Shown: in pieces, positions 12,456 to 23,895 of the stretch
Layout of the letters: every line of letters begins with the position of its first letter
How positions within the stretch are numbered: position 1 is the stretch's first letter
Assembly: GCF_050624435.1 (NCBI RefSeq)
Contig: NC_134530.1
Location: 144,500,721-144,564,720, forward strand
Source: Tenrec ecaudatus
Lineage: Eukaryota; Chordata; Mammalia; Afrosoricida; Tenrecidae
DNA: 64,000 nt
Direction of reading: 5' to 3'
Notes under the pieces: generated by a model
Told to the model about the DNA's origin: nothing
The model's database searches: none
Seen by the model: the letters and a program-made list of their open reading frames with translations, nothing else
Program-made: the position numbers and the translations under genes

Positions 12456-12645
12456 GTTTGAAACCGAAGCTGCTGACCACCCCCAAGTGTGATGGGGGGT
12501 GGATCTGGGTTGTGGCCTCTGGGCTCCAGTGCCCCGGCTCACCCTCTCCCGCCCGCCTGGGTCCCCAGGTCCCTGGATGAGAAGCAGCTGACACGGCTGA
12601 GCCCTGCCTTCTCTGTGTGCTCCGGAGCAGGGCTTCCCAGCCCCG

Positions 12646-12937
12646 GTGGCACCAATGCCGAAGAACAGCAAGGTGACCCAGCGGGAGCACAGCAGCGAGC
12701 ATGTCACGGAGTCGGTGGCTGACCTGCTGGCCCTGGAGGAGCCGGTGGACTACAAGCAGAGCGTCCTGAACGTGGCCGGCGAGGCGGGCGGCAAGCAGAA
12801 GGCGGCCGAGGAGGAGTCGGCGGAGGACCGGCCGGCCTGGAACAGCAAGTTGCAGTACATCCTGGCCCAGATTGGCTTTTCTGTGGGCCTGGGCAACATC
12901 TGGAGGTTCCCCTACCTGTGCCAGAAAAACGGGGGAG
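12646..12937 (+). CDS. SLC6A17: SLC6A17 coding exon 1: N-terminus and TM1 (residues 1-97 and first base of codon 98)
   Basis: The ATG at 12646 opens [14 protein letters not shown], the NTT4 N-terminus. The cytosolic N-tail has an acidic dileucine-like stretch (VADLLAL, residues 21-27) that could serve vesicle sorting (inference), then TM1 from about residue 68 with the SLC6 signature NIWRFPYLC (81-89), the unwound segment that lines the substrate and Na+ sites in the family. The exon ends after one base of a Gly codon, with donor GTAAGA at 12938. Probable 5' UTR in the same exon runs from about 12631, after a pyrimidine-rich tract. Confidence 0.95.
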
Positions 12938-13304
12938 GTAAGAGGCAGCTCTGCCTGGCCTGGGTGCCCAGCCAGAGGGTGGGCTGTGGGGGACAAGGGA
13001 GGCTGGCCGGTGCCCTGGTGGGGAGACACCCCTGGGACAGCCATGGCAAACGTTAGCAGCTCTCCAAAGCTGCAGAGCAAGGTGATGAGAATATGGACTC
13101 TGGCTCCCAAACTGACCGAAGGAAGATCCCCGTTCACCCAGTCAGCCCTGGGAGCCGGGGGTGGGGTGGGGGGGCACCAGCTGCCGGACCTCTCTGTGCC
13201 GCAGCTGTTGAAATGAGGCGGAAGGCGGTTCCTGCTTCCCCAGAGAGCTGGAGGCTTAAAGAGCTTCACATGCAACGTGGTTAGCGCAGTAACTGAAGCA
13301 GAGA

Positions 13305-13505
13305 ACCAAGCACACTGCCATCTAGTCAATTCTGATTCAGTGTGACCCAATAGGACAGGGGAGAGCTGCCTCCGTGAGTTTCCGAGACGGTAACGCTTTA
13401 CCGAAGTAGAAAGCCCATCTCTCTCCCACAGAGCGGCTGGTGATTTGGAATTGCTACCTTGCAGTTAGCAGTCCATCCCGTAACCACTGGCACGTCAGGA
13501 CTCCT
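13305..13505 (-). repeat. AfroSINE, antisense
   Basis: CCCAATAGGACAGGGGAGAG, CCGAAGTAGAAAGCCCATCT and TACCTTGCAGTTAGCAGTCC; the head end is diverged (CACGTCAGGACTCC). Confidence 0.85.
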
Positions 13506-14234
13506 AGCTGGCAGTTAGTAAAGACAAAGGGAGGCCACGAGTCACTGGACGCTTACTAGGTGGTTCTAAACACGTCATGGACAGTAGGTGCAGGGTATTT
13601 GCTTCCTGGACGGAAATGAACCTGAGGCTGTCCGCATCTTCTTCTCCACGTCTAACTCCCACCACCAGCCAGCCCCTTTGTGTGTGTGTGCCACCACCCA
13701 GGACTAGATTTGACCTTGTCAATCAAGTGACACTGCCCTTGGCTTCATGAATGCACTGGACCAACTCAGAAAATACACTGGAGTCTTCAGGAAAAGGAAG
13801 CAAGCCAGGCCCGTCTTGCAGACAAAGTGCACCGCTCCAGTGTGGGGAGGTTCCCAGTGCAGACCAGCTGTGCCTCAGAGGGCACCCGCCCTTCCCTGAC
13901 AACCAGGAAGCTCTCCAGGCTTTTCCTGGCCAGTCAGTCAAACCATGCCTCCGAGGCTACTTAATGCCAGCCTCCCAAGTGCATCTTTCTGGTCTGGCCA
14001 GCCTGGATCCCCAGCTGTGGCTGGAAGGGCCAGGCTCAGGCACCCCACTCACTCCAAAGAGTATTTTCCCAGAGCCCAAAGCAAGGGATTTCTTTGCTTC
14101 CTTATTACGTCCTTTGCCCACAAGTTAACCCAAAGACTACCAATATCGGAGCATTTTTGAACAACCAAAGCCCCCACTTCGGCTGCTTCCACCTGCTCAG
14201 GAACTCTCTGAGACTTCCCAACACTCCGTGAGAA

Positions 14235-14375
14235 AAGAACTATTGTCTTTATTTTAGCGATTGCAAACCAAGGTGTACAGCGGTCAGGTTACTGGCCTCA
14301 GTTCACCCAGCCAGTGAGAAGGTCAGGATTCACATCTGAGAGAGCCTGGCCCAGGACTTAAGCCCTTACCCACCA
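14235..14375 (-). repeat. MIR SINE, antisense
   Basis: A diverged MIR core with TCAGTTCACCCAGCCAGTGA and GAAGGTCAGGATTCACATCT. Confidence 0.45.
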
Positions 14376-15094
14376 TGTGGACTGGCTGCCAGGTGGGGGG
14401 ACCCCTGCTGGCCTCTGTCTTTCATCTACCTCAAGGATCTGGTCTCCATAGCACTCCCAGTCTGTGGGATAGGCAGATGCCCCTAGGACTTGTCTCCACC
14501 CTCCCCTGCCCCCCAACAACTCAGAGGCAGGCTGAATTTTTCCAAAAGCAGCTTTCTCCAACATGAGGGAGAAACGAGTGGAAAATAAACAAGAAATCCC
14601 GCAGGCGTGTTTCCAAGCTTAGCCCTCTGGTCCTGAGAAAGTGACTTGCGGCAACTGAGAGCGATCTTGTCCCTGGGACTGCCACATTTCAATTTTGCAG
14701 GCATCTGCCCCACACTCGGTCTCTCCCTGCTCTCAGGGACTCTTTCCAGGTCGGCTGTCCCCAAAGATGCAGCCCCGTTCAGGGCCATTCTCCTCCTTTC
14801 CAGAACTTTCTTCCCTGGGCCAACAGCACAGCCTGGCCGGGACATCTCCTCTCTAGCTTCTCTTGCAGGGCAGGTGTGTGCTGGCCTGCTTGATGCCTTG
14901 TGTTTGAGTCAGATCATGGGTTTCTGCCTTCCCAGCCTGGCATCATATATCCTCCACATGCACTTGGGCTCCAGGGTTGGCACGGCACAATCCGGTATCA
15001 CGGTGTGGGTGTCAGTCCATCCCGAAGCCAGCCCTCAGATACAGGCGGGCAGTGTCCTTTATGCTCTGTGTGATGTTCAGAACCGTGCCGAACA

Positions 15095-15298
15095 CAAATC
15101 AAACTCACTGCCGCCCAGCCAGTGCCAACTCACCGCAAACTTATAGGACAGGGTAGAACTGCCCCTGTGAGTTTCTGAACTGGAACTCTCTATGGGAGTA
15201 AAAAGCCTGTCTTTCTCCTGCGGAGTGGCTGGTGGTTTTGAACTGCTGACCTTGTAATTAGCAGCCCAGTGAGTAACCACTATACCACCAGGGCTCAG
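15095..15298 (-). repeat. AfroSINE, antisense
   Basis: TAGGACAGGGTAGAACTGCC, TGGGAGTAAAAAGCCTGTCT, GAACTGCTGACCTTGTAATT and ACCACCAGGGCTC. Confidence 0.92.
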
Positions 15299-16007
15299 AG
15301 TTTCCCCCAAATAACTGGCAAGCATGACATTTGGGGGCTCCAACTAGGAATTTTTACCTTGTCTTTTCTGGCTTCAGGTGGTCACGCGTGTCCTAACGCT
15401 TGGGGCGGAATCATAGCATCCCTCGATGCATGCACACTCAGTACTGGCAGTGCTCTGGCAGAAGCCAGCTGGTCACTACGGCTGGACAGTTCCCGTGGCC
15501 CCAGCTTCCCAGCACTCCATCCCACCTTCCCACCGCTTCTCTTCGTCTGCTCGGGCTCCTGGAATCCCTTTCTTACCTTTGCTTAGAGCCCCCCCAGGGA
15601 CTGATGGTTTTCCAGTAAGTCAGCCTGAGCATGTTTGGGAAGCCAGTTATCAAGAGGAGGCGGCAGCAGCGATGTGTTCTGAGGACGATGCTCTCTAGTT
15701 CCCAGTCCTGGGTGGCACTTTTGCTCACTTTTGCATCTAAACCCTGCAGCCCCGCCGAGCTCTCCTGGCTGCTCACGGTATCTCTGTCTGGCAGCTTGTT
15801 AGTTGGCCTCCTCTTGCTTTCTCCTGATTTGTATGAGAAAGAACATATGCTCGTCACGTGCAAGCATCTCCTTCCTGTAACCCTCACAGCAAGCCCGGGC
15901 CGGAGGAACAGGCTTGAGCCATATAAGATGGCATTTTTGTCAACCAACAAGGGTCCGACATCAGAGATGGTGTATTTTCAAGGAGCGGGAGAAAGGCGGG
16001 GACTCCC

Positions 16008-16107
16008 ACGCCAGTAAAGATTCACAGTCTCGGACACTCACAGGGGCAGTTCTGTCCTGTCCTAGTGGGTACCTGAGTCAAAATCGACTCGACGGCATTA
16101 AGTCTGT
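16008..16107 (+). repeat. AfroSINE 3' fragment, sense
   Basis: GCCAGTAAAGATTCACAGTC, CAGGGGCAGTTCTGTCCTGT and the tail AAATCGACTCGACGGCATTA. The 5' half is missing. Confidence 0.85.
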
Positions 16108-16114
16108 CCTGGCT

Positions 16115-16245
16115 TATACCTGGCAGAATCAGGCAGCACAGAGAGGCCAAGTCACTTGCCTGAGGTCACACAACTAGGAAGTGTCAGAGGTAGGATTCAA
16201 GCCCAGGAGGTCGACTCCAGGTTCTGGCTCTTAACACAGTATGTA
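16115..16245 (-). repeat. MIR SINE, antisense
   Basis: Well-kept MIR core: GAGGCCAAGTCACTTGCCTG, AGGTCACACAACTAGGAAGT and GGATTCAAGCCCAGG. Confidence 0.85.
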
Positions 16246-17224
16246 GCTCCGCGGCCTGAGATCAAGGTGACCTTCTCACCCTTAGTCATGGCTGCAGGGT
16301 TTGCCAAGGCGCCAGGGCAGACAGAGGCACGGGTTGTTAGAGATCACGGGGTCTTGTGGCCGTGCTCTGCTGGACTTCCTGAGACCCTGACCGGTGCTCC
16401 AGGGGTTCAGACTCATCAGCTGAGGTCCCCAAACAGCAAAAGAAGCCCCATTGGGCCCCCAAAGTGTGTTATCTGAGGTGGAAGAGGGTCTTGTTACGTT
16501 GCTCCAGGAGTAGTTCTAATTAGCCACAGATGCTGAGCCCCTTGGGCAGCTGGGCCGCAGCATGGCCTTGCCTGCAGGCTGGCCCTCTGCATAGCCCTCC
16601 CCAGACTCGCCCACTGGTGGCGCGGGGAGAGGAGAAAAGCCACAGAGTGGACTGGCCCACTCCACTGACAGCCGACACCCATCTCCCTACCCCACACTGT
16701 GGCCGGGCCAAGGACACGAGGGTGAAACAACGCCCAAGAGGCTGCACCCTGTTGTCTTCCTGAAGCAAATCCATCCCTCCTCTTCCTGTCCCCAAGCCCA
16801 AGACTAGAGACTGAGTTAAAGCCAGACCAGGGGTCTCAGGGTGGGACCCTGCCCTGCTGGAGCGCGGTGGGCCATGAGCTGTGTGCGCTTCCTGGGTCAG
16901 ATGCTGCGGTCTGTGGTCTGAGACAGGGGCAAGGCGCCCCTCCCTGGGAGGCCTTTCTTGATGAGCTCCACTGGGCCCAGCCCTGTCTTTACAAGCCCTG
17001 GGCTTGTGTGTGCTTTGGTGGCTGTGTGTGTGTGCATGCGTGCATGTGAGCATCTCATGAGGCTCCACTGACAGATTGGGGCGCACAAGGAGGTAGTGTC
17101 GTGGGAGGAGCGGTGTGAGGAGAGTCCACTGGGGGGCTTGGCCTGAGGTGCTGAGCGGGCAGGCTGGGCTGCCCGAGCTGCTGACGAGCCTCGGCGGGTG
17201 TGGGCACAGCCCTCCTCGGGGGCA

Positions 17225-17480
17225 CTCATCTGTGTCTGGAGGCGACTTTAATTCTCCCGCTAAACGCCCTGTCACTTGAAGTCGAGATTGTGTCTGCAGC
17301 CGGCCGGGACAGCCAGGTTCATTTATCATCTGGAATCTTGAGCGAGAGCCATCCTCCCCTTTATGACCCTTCTGGCTACGCTTCCCTGAGCTGCTAATTT
17401 CTCTCCCGTTCCTCCCAATTAGCTGTAGATTAATGGGCAGTCTGGTCAGATCCTCCGTCCCGGAGAGCGGCTGTGCTCCG
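17225..17480. promoter_or_regulatory. Candidate intronic enhancer with clustered TAAT cores
   Basis: Repeat-free and AT-richer than its surroundings, with CTGCTAATTTCTCTCC and CCCAATTAGCTGTAGATTAA, i.e. three TAAT/ATTA homeodomain cores within about 45 bp, plus TTTAATTCTCCCGCTAAA. Function is inferred from composition only. Confidence 0.25.
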
Positions 17481-17876
17481 CTCCCCTGAAGCTGTCCAAT
17501 CTGCTGAGTCAGCACCGGGCGCTCGGGGATATTGTGTCTGGGGTCCTGGTGGCGGGGGAGCGGGCAGGGGCCCCCACCCAGGTCAGCTGCTGTGGCCAGA
17601 GGGAAGGGCGCGTACAGCCACATCACGAGGTGACTGTGTCCTTCTGTCTGTCTGTGCATAGCCGAGTAAGCGAGCGGCTTTGACTGCACTTGGGGCCCTC
17701 CCCTTAGTGTTTCGGGTCAAGGGACATGGTGGCCAGGAGGTGTGGGCCAGGGTGGGGTGGGCCCCAGTGAGCCCAAGGACTGGGTAGTGTGTGGGAGTTA
17801 GAGAAAGAGCAGCCGCTTCCTCCCTTCCCTGAGTGTCTTCCGGAGGCTCGCCAACGCCCCTGCTCTCCTCGCCTAG

Positions 17877-18034
17877 GTGCCTACCTGGTGCCCTACCTGG
17901 TGCTGCTGATCATCATCGGGATCCCCCTGTTCTTCCTGGAGCTGGCAGTGGGCCAGAGGATACGCCGCGGCAGCATCGGTGTCTGGCACTACGTGTGCCC
18001 CCGCCTGGGGGGCATCGGCTTCTCCAGCTGCATA
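17877..18034 (+). CDS. SLC6A17: SLC6A17 coding exon 2: TM2 region (codon 98 to residue 150)
   Basis: Acceptor AG at 17875-17876 and donor GTGAGT at 18035. The exon encodes the [21 protein letters not shown]2 segment and the conserved [12 protein letters not shown] loop, then the start of TM3 (GIGFSSCI). Length 158 bp is two bases plus 52 codons, which keeps frame with the exons on both sides. Confidence 0.95.
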
Positions 18035-18459
18035 GTGAGTTACAGTGGGGGGCTGGGGATGGCTCCATGGGGGGCAACGGGGATGCTCTTGGCTTCCTGG
18101 GAGGAGGACTTTTACAGACCAGAGGCCTGGGCTGGGCCAAGGGCAGGGAGGGGGCCCTCAGCTGGGGTCCCAGGAAATGGAAAGGTGGCTATACTGCCTT
18201 AAACAGGATGCCTCCTTTGAAGTGGGTGCTAAGTAGGAGAGCTGGGACACATTTCTGAGGGGCTCAGGGAGGCACCTCAGGCTGAGCCCTTTGGGGACCT
18301 GGGGACCTCTCACACACTGTGCCCTGTACCCGCCCCCCTCTGCCCCTCCCTAAGGACAGGCCCTTCCTCTTGCCTTGGTTAAAGTGCAGGTTCACTGTCT
18401 CAGCAAGGGGGTCAGGGAGAGGCAGCTCAGCTCCAGGGTCTCATTGCCATTTTCTTTGC

Positions 18460-18462
<3 letters not shown>

Positions 18463-18508
<46 letters not shown>
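18463..18508. repeat. (CA)n microsatellite
   Basis: About 23 CA units. Confidence 0.97.
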
Positions 18509-18509
<1 letters not shown>

Positions 18510-18534
18510 AGATTTTTTTTCAAAACGATGTAAT

Positions 18535-18650
18535 TTTTTTTAACAAAACAACCTTATGACCTTCAAAGTATTCTCAATTACACTTCATACATTTGTCAAA
18601 TCTGCGGTTCCATTCTTGCTCGCCTCGCAGGGGAAAATTGCATACTATGA
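18535..18650 (-). mobile_element. Mariner-type transposase 3' remnant, antisense
   Basis: The minus strand encodes EQEWNRRFDKCMKCN, a stop, then EYFEGHKVV, which resembles the C-terminal W..R...C.....YFEG signature of mariner transposases. Degenerate; upstream parts are not recognisable. Confidence 0.5.
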
Positions 18651-20162
18651 AAGCTCTGCCCGGCGGAGCTTTTCCCCTTTTTTGGGGTCTCTCCATATAT
18701 ATACATAGTTTGTTTTAGTAAAGCTGGTACAGCGTCCAGTGACAAGTCACACCCCAGGACGCACATTAACAAGACAAGGGCCACGGCCGCCTGTGCACAC
18801 TTCTGCATGAGTAGCTTTATGAACTTCTCAGGAAACTGGGGACTTTCCTCGGACCTTGTGACTAGAATGTGGGTTCAGTTTGCCGATGCCATGTCTCTGC
18901 CGTGAAGAAGCCACCACGGGGTGAGACGTTCCTCTCGCAGCTGGGCCATTCTGTTTCCAGTCCCTACAATTTCAGGAGTAGCTTCCAGTTCAGGAGCAAC
19001 CACAGTTTCACAGAGAACCATGGGCCAGGCGGGAGGCAGCCCCGAGGCCGACCTTCAGGGCTGGTGGACCGTCATCAAAGCCCCCAGTGTGGGTCCCTCT
19101 TAATGATCCCCTGCCAGCCGGGGAAGGCACAGTCCCCGGAAATGTGGCCCAAGTCACGGAGAAGAAGGGGGCTGGGTCTGGAGCACCCAGAATTCAGCAC
19201 AGGGACACCTAATGATGAGGAAGAAGGGGCAGCAGAACTCAGGATCCCAGAGGCGTAGAGAGGTGCCGGTGTTGGAGTCCGTTCTGTAAGACCAAGTTCT
19301 AGAAGGACCACTTCGAACCGTGAGAAAGGGACGGAGGGAATTAAAAAATGAGCCGTCTATCTCAACTGTTGGGGACACTCCGCACACAGGCCCCTCGCTG
19401 CTGTTGCTCACGAACCTCCCTCTCTGTCTCTTGCCCTGCTTCCTGCTCTGTGGGAGTGTGACTCTCCTGGGAACATCCACGAGAAACCCGAGGGAGCTCA
19501 TTGGAACTGCCCTTCTTTGAGATGCATTGTCATGGTCACCTTGAAGGGACTCTCACTGCTGGGCAGGCCGATGACTTCCAGTTGGATGTACTCTCCTTCT
19601 TTCTGAGCACATCCTGGCCCGCCCCTGCCCCCAAGTTCTCCCCTTGAAGGTTTTCCCTCCTGATCAGACCTGGTGTGCGACTCCCAGAGGGTGGGGGTCA
19701 AGGGGGAGGAACATTCACAGTAGAGACTGGAGGCAGCAGATTCTCCCTCGGGTTTGCTGAGCTGCCTGCCTTCCCTGCCTCCCAGGACTCAGGCTCTCCT
19801 GCCGTCTCTCTCTGTCCACGAGCAGAGTTAGAGAAGGCTCAAACAGGATTCCTGTGGCCACCCAGGAAGGCAGTTGGAACAGTGGAGACAGGGTGATCCT
19901 GCTGGCCTTGGGTGGGGACTCCGTGAGGGTCCCGGCTCCTCCCAGAGGGCCACAAAGCTTCCTCAGAAATGGAGGCAGGGAACCTGAATGCCCATTAAGG
20001 ACAAAGCCTGGAGACACACCCATGCTCACACCAGGAAGCCTTTCTCCCGCAAGCCTGGCAGCAGAGCCCACCCATGCAGCCTCAGCCTGAAAGTGGAGGA
20101 GGATCTGTGGCAGACTGCTGCCACCCAGGGCATCACCTCCCCAAGGGTCTAGGAGTACCAAT

Positions 20163-20362
20163 TTCCCTGGGGATGTAGTGCCTATGCATTGAGATGCTAA
20201 CCACAAGGTCGGCAGTTTGAATCCACCAGCTGCTCTGCAGGAGAAAGATGAGGCTTTCTGCTCCACTAAAGAGTTAAGCCTCAGAAGACCACAGGGGCAG
20301 TTCTACTCTGTCCTATAGGATCGCTGTGAGTTGGAATCAATTGGATAGCATCGAGTGTGGTA
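20163..20362 (+). repeat. AfroSINE, sense
   Basis: GAGATGCTAACCACAAGGTC, GGAGAAAGATGAGGCTTTCT, GCAGTTCTACTCTGTCCTAT and the tail GAATCAATTGGATAGCATCG. A near-complete copy. Confidence 0.93.
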
Positions 20363-20429
20363 TTTTGGGGCGGGGGAAACTTGTGGTGACCCCCCTGTGT
20401 CTGAGGGGAACTAACTGTGCCCCGCCGGA

Positions 20430-20545
20430 TTTTCGGTGGCTGATTTTCCAGAAGTAGATCTTTGGTTTTGTCTCCAAGGTGGACGTGAACTGCCACCCTC
20501 TTGGTTAACAGCCTAGGGTGTACGCTGTTTGCACTGCCTAGAGAC
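20430..20545 (-). repeat. SINE-like fragment, antisense (second Afrotherian type)
   Basis: TTTCCAGAAGTAGATCTTTG and GGACGTGAACTGCCACCCTC, CTTGGTTAACAGCCTAGGGT; a similar string recurs at 45400-45515. The family name is uncertain. Confidence 0.45.
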
Positions 20546-21427
20546 CCAACCAAGCCCCATGCCCCCCTGCTGGGGGTATATGCAGGAGTGTATGGGAGCC
20601 TGGGAAGCGTCCAGTGAAAGATGAGGGTCCCCTCCCAGTCCCCGTAAGGCTTGCTGTGTGAGCATCTGCCCCTGCAGATGAGACGGGGCTCAGCTCAGGT
20701 GTCTTCAGAAGGCTCTCCCCCTAAACGGAGTCTCAGTGATGTGCAGCCAAGCCAGTACAGCCCCTGGTGACACAAGGGGCCTCTAGCACCCACCAAGGAT
20801 GCAGCACACCACTGTGCAGGGAACAATGCCTTGTTTCCCAGGAAGCCCTCACCCCCTCAGCCAGAGCCCATGCCCTCTCCTTCCAAATCACCCTGCCCGG
20901 GATAGCAATTGCGTTTCCAAGCCTAGGCACGGACGACAGCTGAGAAGCCAGACTGGAGCATAGACACCTCTCTAGAAGCAAGGGGAGGGAGAACAGTGTC
21001 CTCAGAAGGGAGGACGTGGGAAGCCAATCAGCAACATCCAGACAGAAAATCTGAAAACCAGGCACGGTCTGGGGTCCTATTTGCCAAGGGGCAGACTGCT
21101 GAGCTTGCCTCCCCAGCCCCGAGGGTGTCTCTGCCCAATCCTGATTCTGAGTCTTCAGGAAATGCCTCCGGGGAAGTGCTTCCAGCCTTTTGGAAGGATT
21201 TCAAACCGGAAAGGATCGGCATGGTTGGAGTTTGTTGCTTGAAGGAGACACGTGTTCACCAGTGAACATTTATTTCGGAATCCCCTGGAGACCAGAGTAG
21301 TGGGTGGAGCCTCGGCGGCTCCTGTGGTCTCGGAGGATGGTCCCCCTCCCCGAGGCTGCACTGAGCTCTGGGCGTCTGCAGTGGAGAGTGGGTGGGCCTC
21401 CCCTCCACCGCTAGCCTCTCTCTGCAG

Positions 21428-21554
21428 GTCTGCCTCTTTGTCGGGCTGTACTATAATGTCATCATCGGGTGGAGCGTCTTCTATTTCTTCAAGTCCTTCC
21501 AGTACCCGCTGCCCTGGAGTGAATGCCCTGTCGTCAGGAACGGGTCGGTCTCAG
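21428..21554 (+). CDS. SLC6A17: SLC6A17 coding exon 3: TM3 and start of extracellular loop 2, followed by a GC donor
   Basis: Acceptor AG at 21426-21427. The exon encodes [20 protein letters not shown] (TM3) and the start of the large loop 2, including an N-glycosylation sequon NGS at residue 188. The reading frame continues into exon 4 only if the exon ends at 21554, where the donor reads AG|GCAAGT, so this intron is GC-AG. Splicing at the nearby GT (21548) would break the frame. Confidence 0.92.
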
Positions 21555-22139
21555 GCAAGTGTGAACCCCCAGCCCCTAAGGGGCCCCAGCCGCTTCTTTC
21601 CCAGCAAAAAGTGTGAGAGATTGAGGATAGTGATTGGGATGCCACCCATTTACTGGGCCACTTTAGAGAAGCCACTTAACCTTTCTGAATCTCACTTATG
21701 CCCCCTGGCGAGGAAGACCTCCCTCTGGTGCACCCCAGCAGGATGCTTGTGGGAACTGAGTGAAAGAATGAGTGTGGGCAGCAGTCCGGACATTCTAGCA
21801 CTGGTGTGTCAGCTGCCTTGTGTAACTGACACCATCCTAGCCATCTACAGGGGCCAGGTTGCTGCCCCACCTCGCAGATGGGAAAGCTGAGGTGTACGGG
21901 AGACCTTCCCACAGCCACCGCAACCATGTCACTGAAGAGCTGGGCTGAGAATCCAGGTCTCCAGGCCCAAGCGTAGGATCCTTTCCAAGTAACACTAAGG
22001 CCTGTTCATCCCAATGAGGGCGTGACCTGGAGGGAGCCGTGGGTGAGGACCCCAGGAGCCCTGGGTTCTGGTTGGATGAGCCAGGTCCAGCCAGCCCTCC
22101 CTGCTGCCCACTGAGGTCGGGGCCCTGGCTGCCTTTCAG
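21555..22139 (+). other. SLC6A17: SLC6A17 GC-AG intron with MIR fragments
   Basis: Donor GCAAGT at 21555 and acceptor TTTCAG ending at 22139. A sense MIR core lies near 21655-21700 (AGCCACTTAACCTTTCTGAA) and a weak antisense core near 21875-21960. Confidence 0.8.
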
Positions 22140-22321
22140 TGGTGGAGGCTGAGTGTGAGAAGAGCTCAGCCACCACGTACTTCTGGTACCGAGAGGCCTT
22201 GGACATCTCCAACTCCATCTCTGAGAGCGGGGGCCTCAACTGGAAGATGACGCTGTGCCTCTTGGTGGCCTGGAGCATCGTGGGCATGGCCGTCGTCAAG
22301 GGCATCCAGTCCTCAGGGAAG
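22140..22321 (+). CDS. SLC6A17: SLC6A17 coding exon 4: loop 2 and TM4 (residues 193-253)
   Basis: Acceptor AG at 22138-22139 after a pyrimidine tract and donor GTGAGT at 22322. The exon encodes [40 protein letters not shown] and TM4 with [13 protein letters not shown]. Length 182 bp completes the split Val codon and ends on a codon boundary. Confidence 0.95.
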
Positions 22322-23784
22322 GTGAGTAAGGGGTGCCCACACCCACATGGCAGAGGGTCTGAGAATGAGGGGTGGGCTCTGCTGGGAGGGGGGCTCAGGG
22401 TGCAGACACTGTCTCCCAGCAGCGGGGGACGCCCGGACAATGGTGCTTTAGATGTGGAGCAAGAGGGTGCCTCCAGGGACCTCGCTCCCCCATGCCCTGC
22501 TGCCTCTGTGCTCAGCAGACGTTAAAGGAAACGGAAACCAGGAGCATGGGCCCAGGGACAGCTGGCTGGAATCTAGACTCTGCCTTCTGGGCTGGAGGGT
22601 GCAAGCCAGCAGCCTGTCAAGTCTATAGCCAAAGTGATACTCAAGCCAGCACGTGCTGTGCAGGAAGAGCCTTGGGGATGTTGGGGGCTGCCCTGTACCA
22701 GTGTCTGATGGTGGGCTGTGGGTTTCTGCTCAATCAGGGCCCCTTCTTACCCATCACATACTGGTGTTCAATGAGTGCCAGGGCTGCAAAGGGCATTGAG
22801 ATCCTCCTGAATGTCAACCCACTCCTTTTATAATTGAGGAAAGTGAGGCCCAGAGAGGGAAAGCTGCCTGACTCAGGCCACACAGCCACTCAGTCTCAAC
22901 CTCCAAGACCTGAGAGAAAGCTAAGTCACCCAGATGGGAAGAGAAGACTCCCAAAGGACCCCCGACTGGCTGACACTTGATGGCATGTGATAGGCACTGC
23001 CGCATGCATGAACATGTGTGGTATCCTCACAGCCACCGGGCGAGTTAGGAATATTACCCATTTTACAGACAAGGGAAAGGTGGTAGTGGGGGGGGGCACG
23101 CTGAGCTTACATAAGTAGTCCGGGGCCACATGGCTGGTAAATGAGCCAGGCAGGATCAAAACTCAAGTAGACCCGCCACGCCCCCTCCCCTCCGCCCTGC
23201 TGGAACAGCCCTCCGGGATTGGTTTCCGCGCAGCCAGCGTTCTCTGAGCTTGCCCTCTGCGTGAGGTCCGCACCAGGCACATGGTCCCGGCTACAGTTAC
23301 AGAGGCCAGGACCTTCTGCTGAATCTGGGGCTTTGTGTGTGCGTGCTGGGAATCTGCCTCCGTAACCTCCCAAAGGTCTTTTGTTGAAGGAGTTCTAAGG
23401 ACAGGGAGATGCTTTGGGGGCACCAACCCCCCATCCCCGGGGGTAGGGATAGACAGACAGCAGGCATGGAAAATGAGAAGGGAGAACAAAGGGTTCCCTC
23501 ACCCCTTGGTGGCCCTGAAGCCTGGGGGGGGGACGTGAACTCCTGGGCCAGCCCCCCCAGTCCTTGAAAGGAAAACACCAGCCTAGGCCGACGCCAGCGT
23601 GGCCCTGCTCCTGCCTCCACCTCTGCTGAAAGCCAGGCATGCTGTGGATTGGTCCCGGGCCCAGGGTGCCAGGGCTCTGTCTCTCTTGCCATCAGTGGAG
23701 GCTCGTGGGGCCCAGCTGTGATGAGGGTGGGTGCCCACTGCGGGAGGGACTCAGGCCCACGGTGTGTCCCTGTCCTCTCTGCAG
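22322..23784 (+). other. SLC6A17: SLC6A17 intron between coding exons 4 and 5, with MIRs
   Basis: Antisense MIR copies at about 22780-22900 (AAGTGAGGCCCAGAGAGGGA) and 22985-23165 (ATTACCCATTTTACAGACAA). The rest (22322-22780, 23170-23784) is unique. Confidence 0.7.
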
Positions 23785-23895
23785 GTGATGTACTTCAGCT
23801 CCCTCTTCCCCTACGTTGTGCTGGCCTGCTTCCTGGTGCGGGGGCTGCTGCTGCGAGGGGCCATCGACGGCATCCTACACATGTTCACCCCCAAG
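23785..23895 (+). CDS. SLC6A17: SLC6A17 coding exon 5: TM5 (residues 254-290)
   Basis: Acceptor CTGCAG ends at 23784 and donor GTATGC starts at 23896. It encodes [18 protein letters not shown], then [19 protein letters not shown]. At 111 bp (37 codons, phase 0 on both sides), skipping it would remove TM5 without a frameshift. It precedes the 16-kb intron that holds most insertions. Confidence 0.95.

Larger units (their letters stand above)
12938..17876 (+). other. SLC6A17: SLC6A17 intron between coding exons 1 and 2
   Basis: Holds the AfroSINEs and MIRs listed separately. The stretches 13506-14230, 14376-15090, 15300-16005 and 16250-17220 show no gene or clear repeat. A repeat-free homeobox-core-rich segment lies at 17225-17480. 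Confidence 0.7.
18035..21427 (+). other. SLC6A17: SLC6A17 intron between coding exons 2 and 3
   Basis: Contains a CA repeat, a mariner remnant, one AfroSINE and one further SINE fragment. 18660-20160 and 20550-21420 appear unique; no gene seen. Confidence 0.7.

Noticed and set aside
12403-13350. 315-codon open frame on the minus strand
   Set aside because: Antisense to SLC6A17 coding exon 1, an AfroSINE and L1 sequence; no recognisable protein family.
16520-17689. 389-codon open frame on the minus strand
   Set aside because: No domain, low-complexity composition, and no splice or promoter context; a chance frame in a GC-rich intron.
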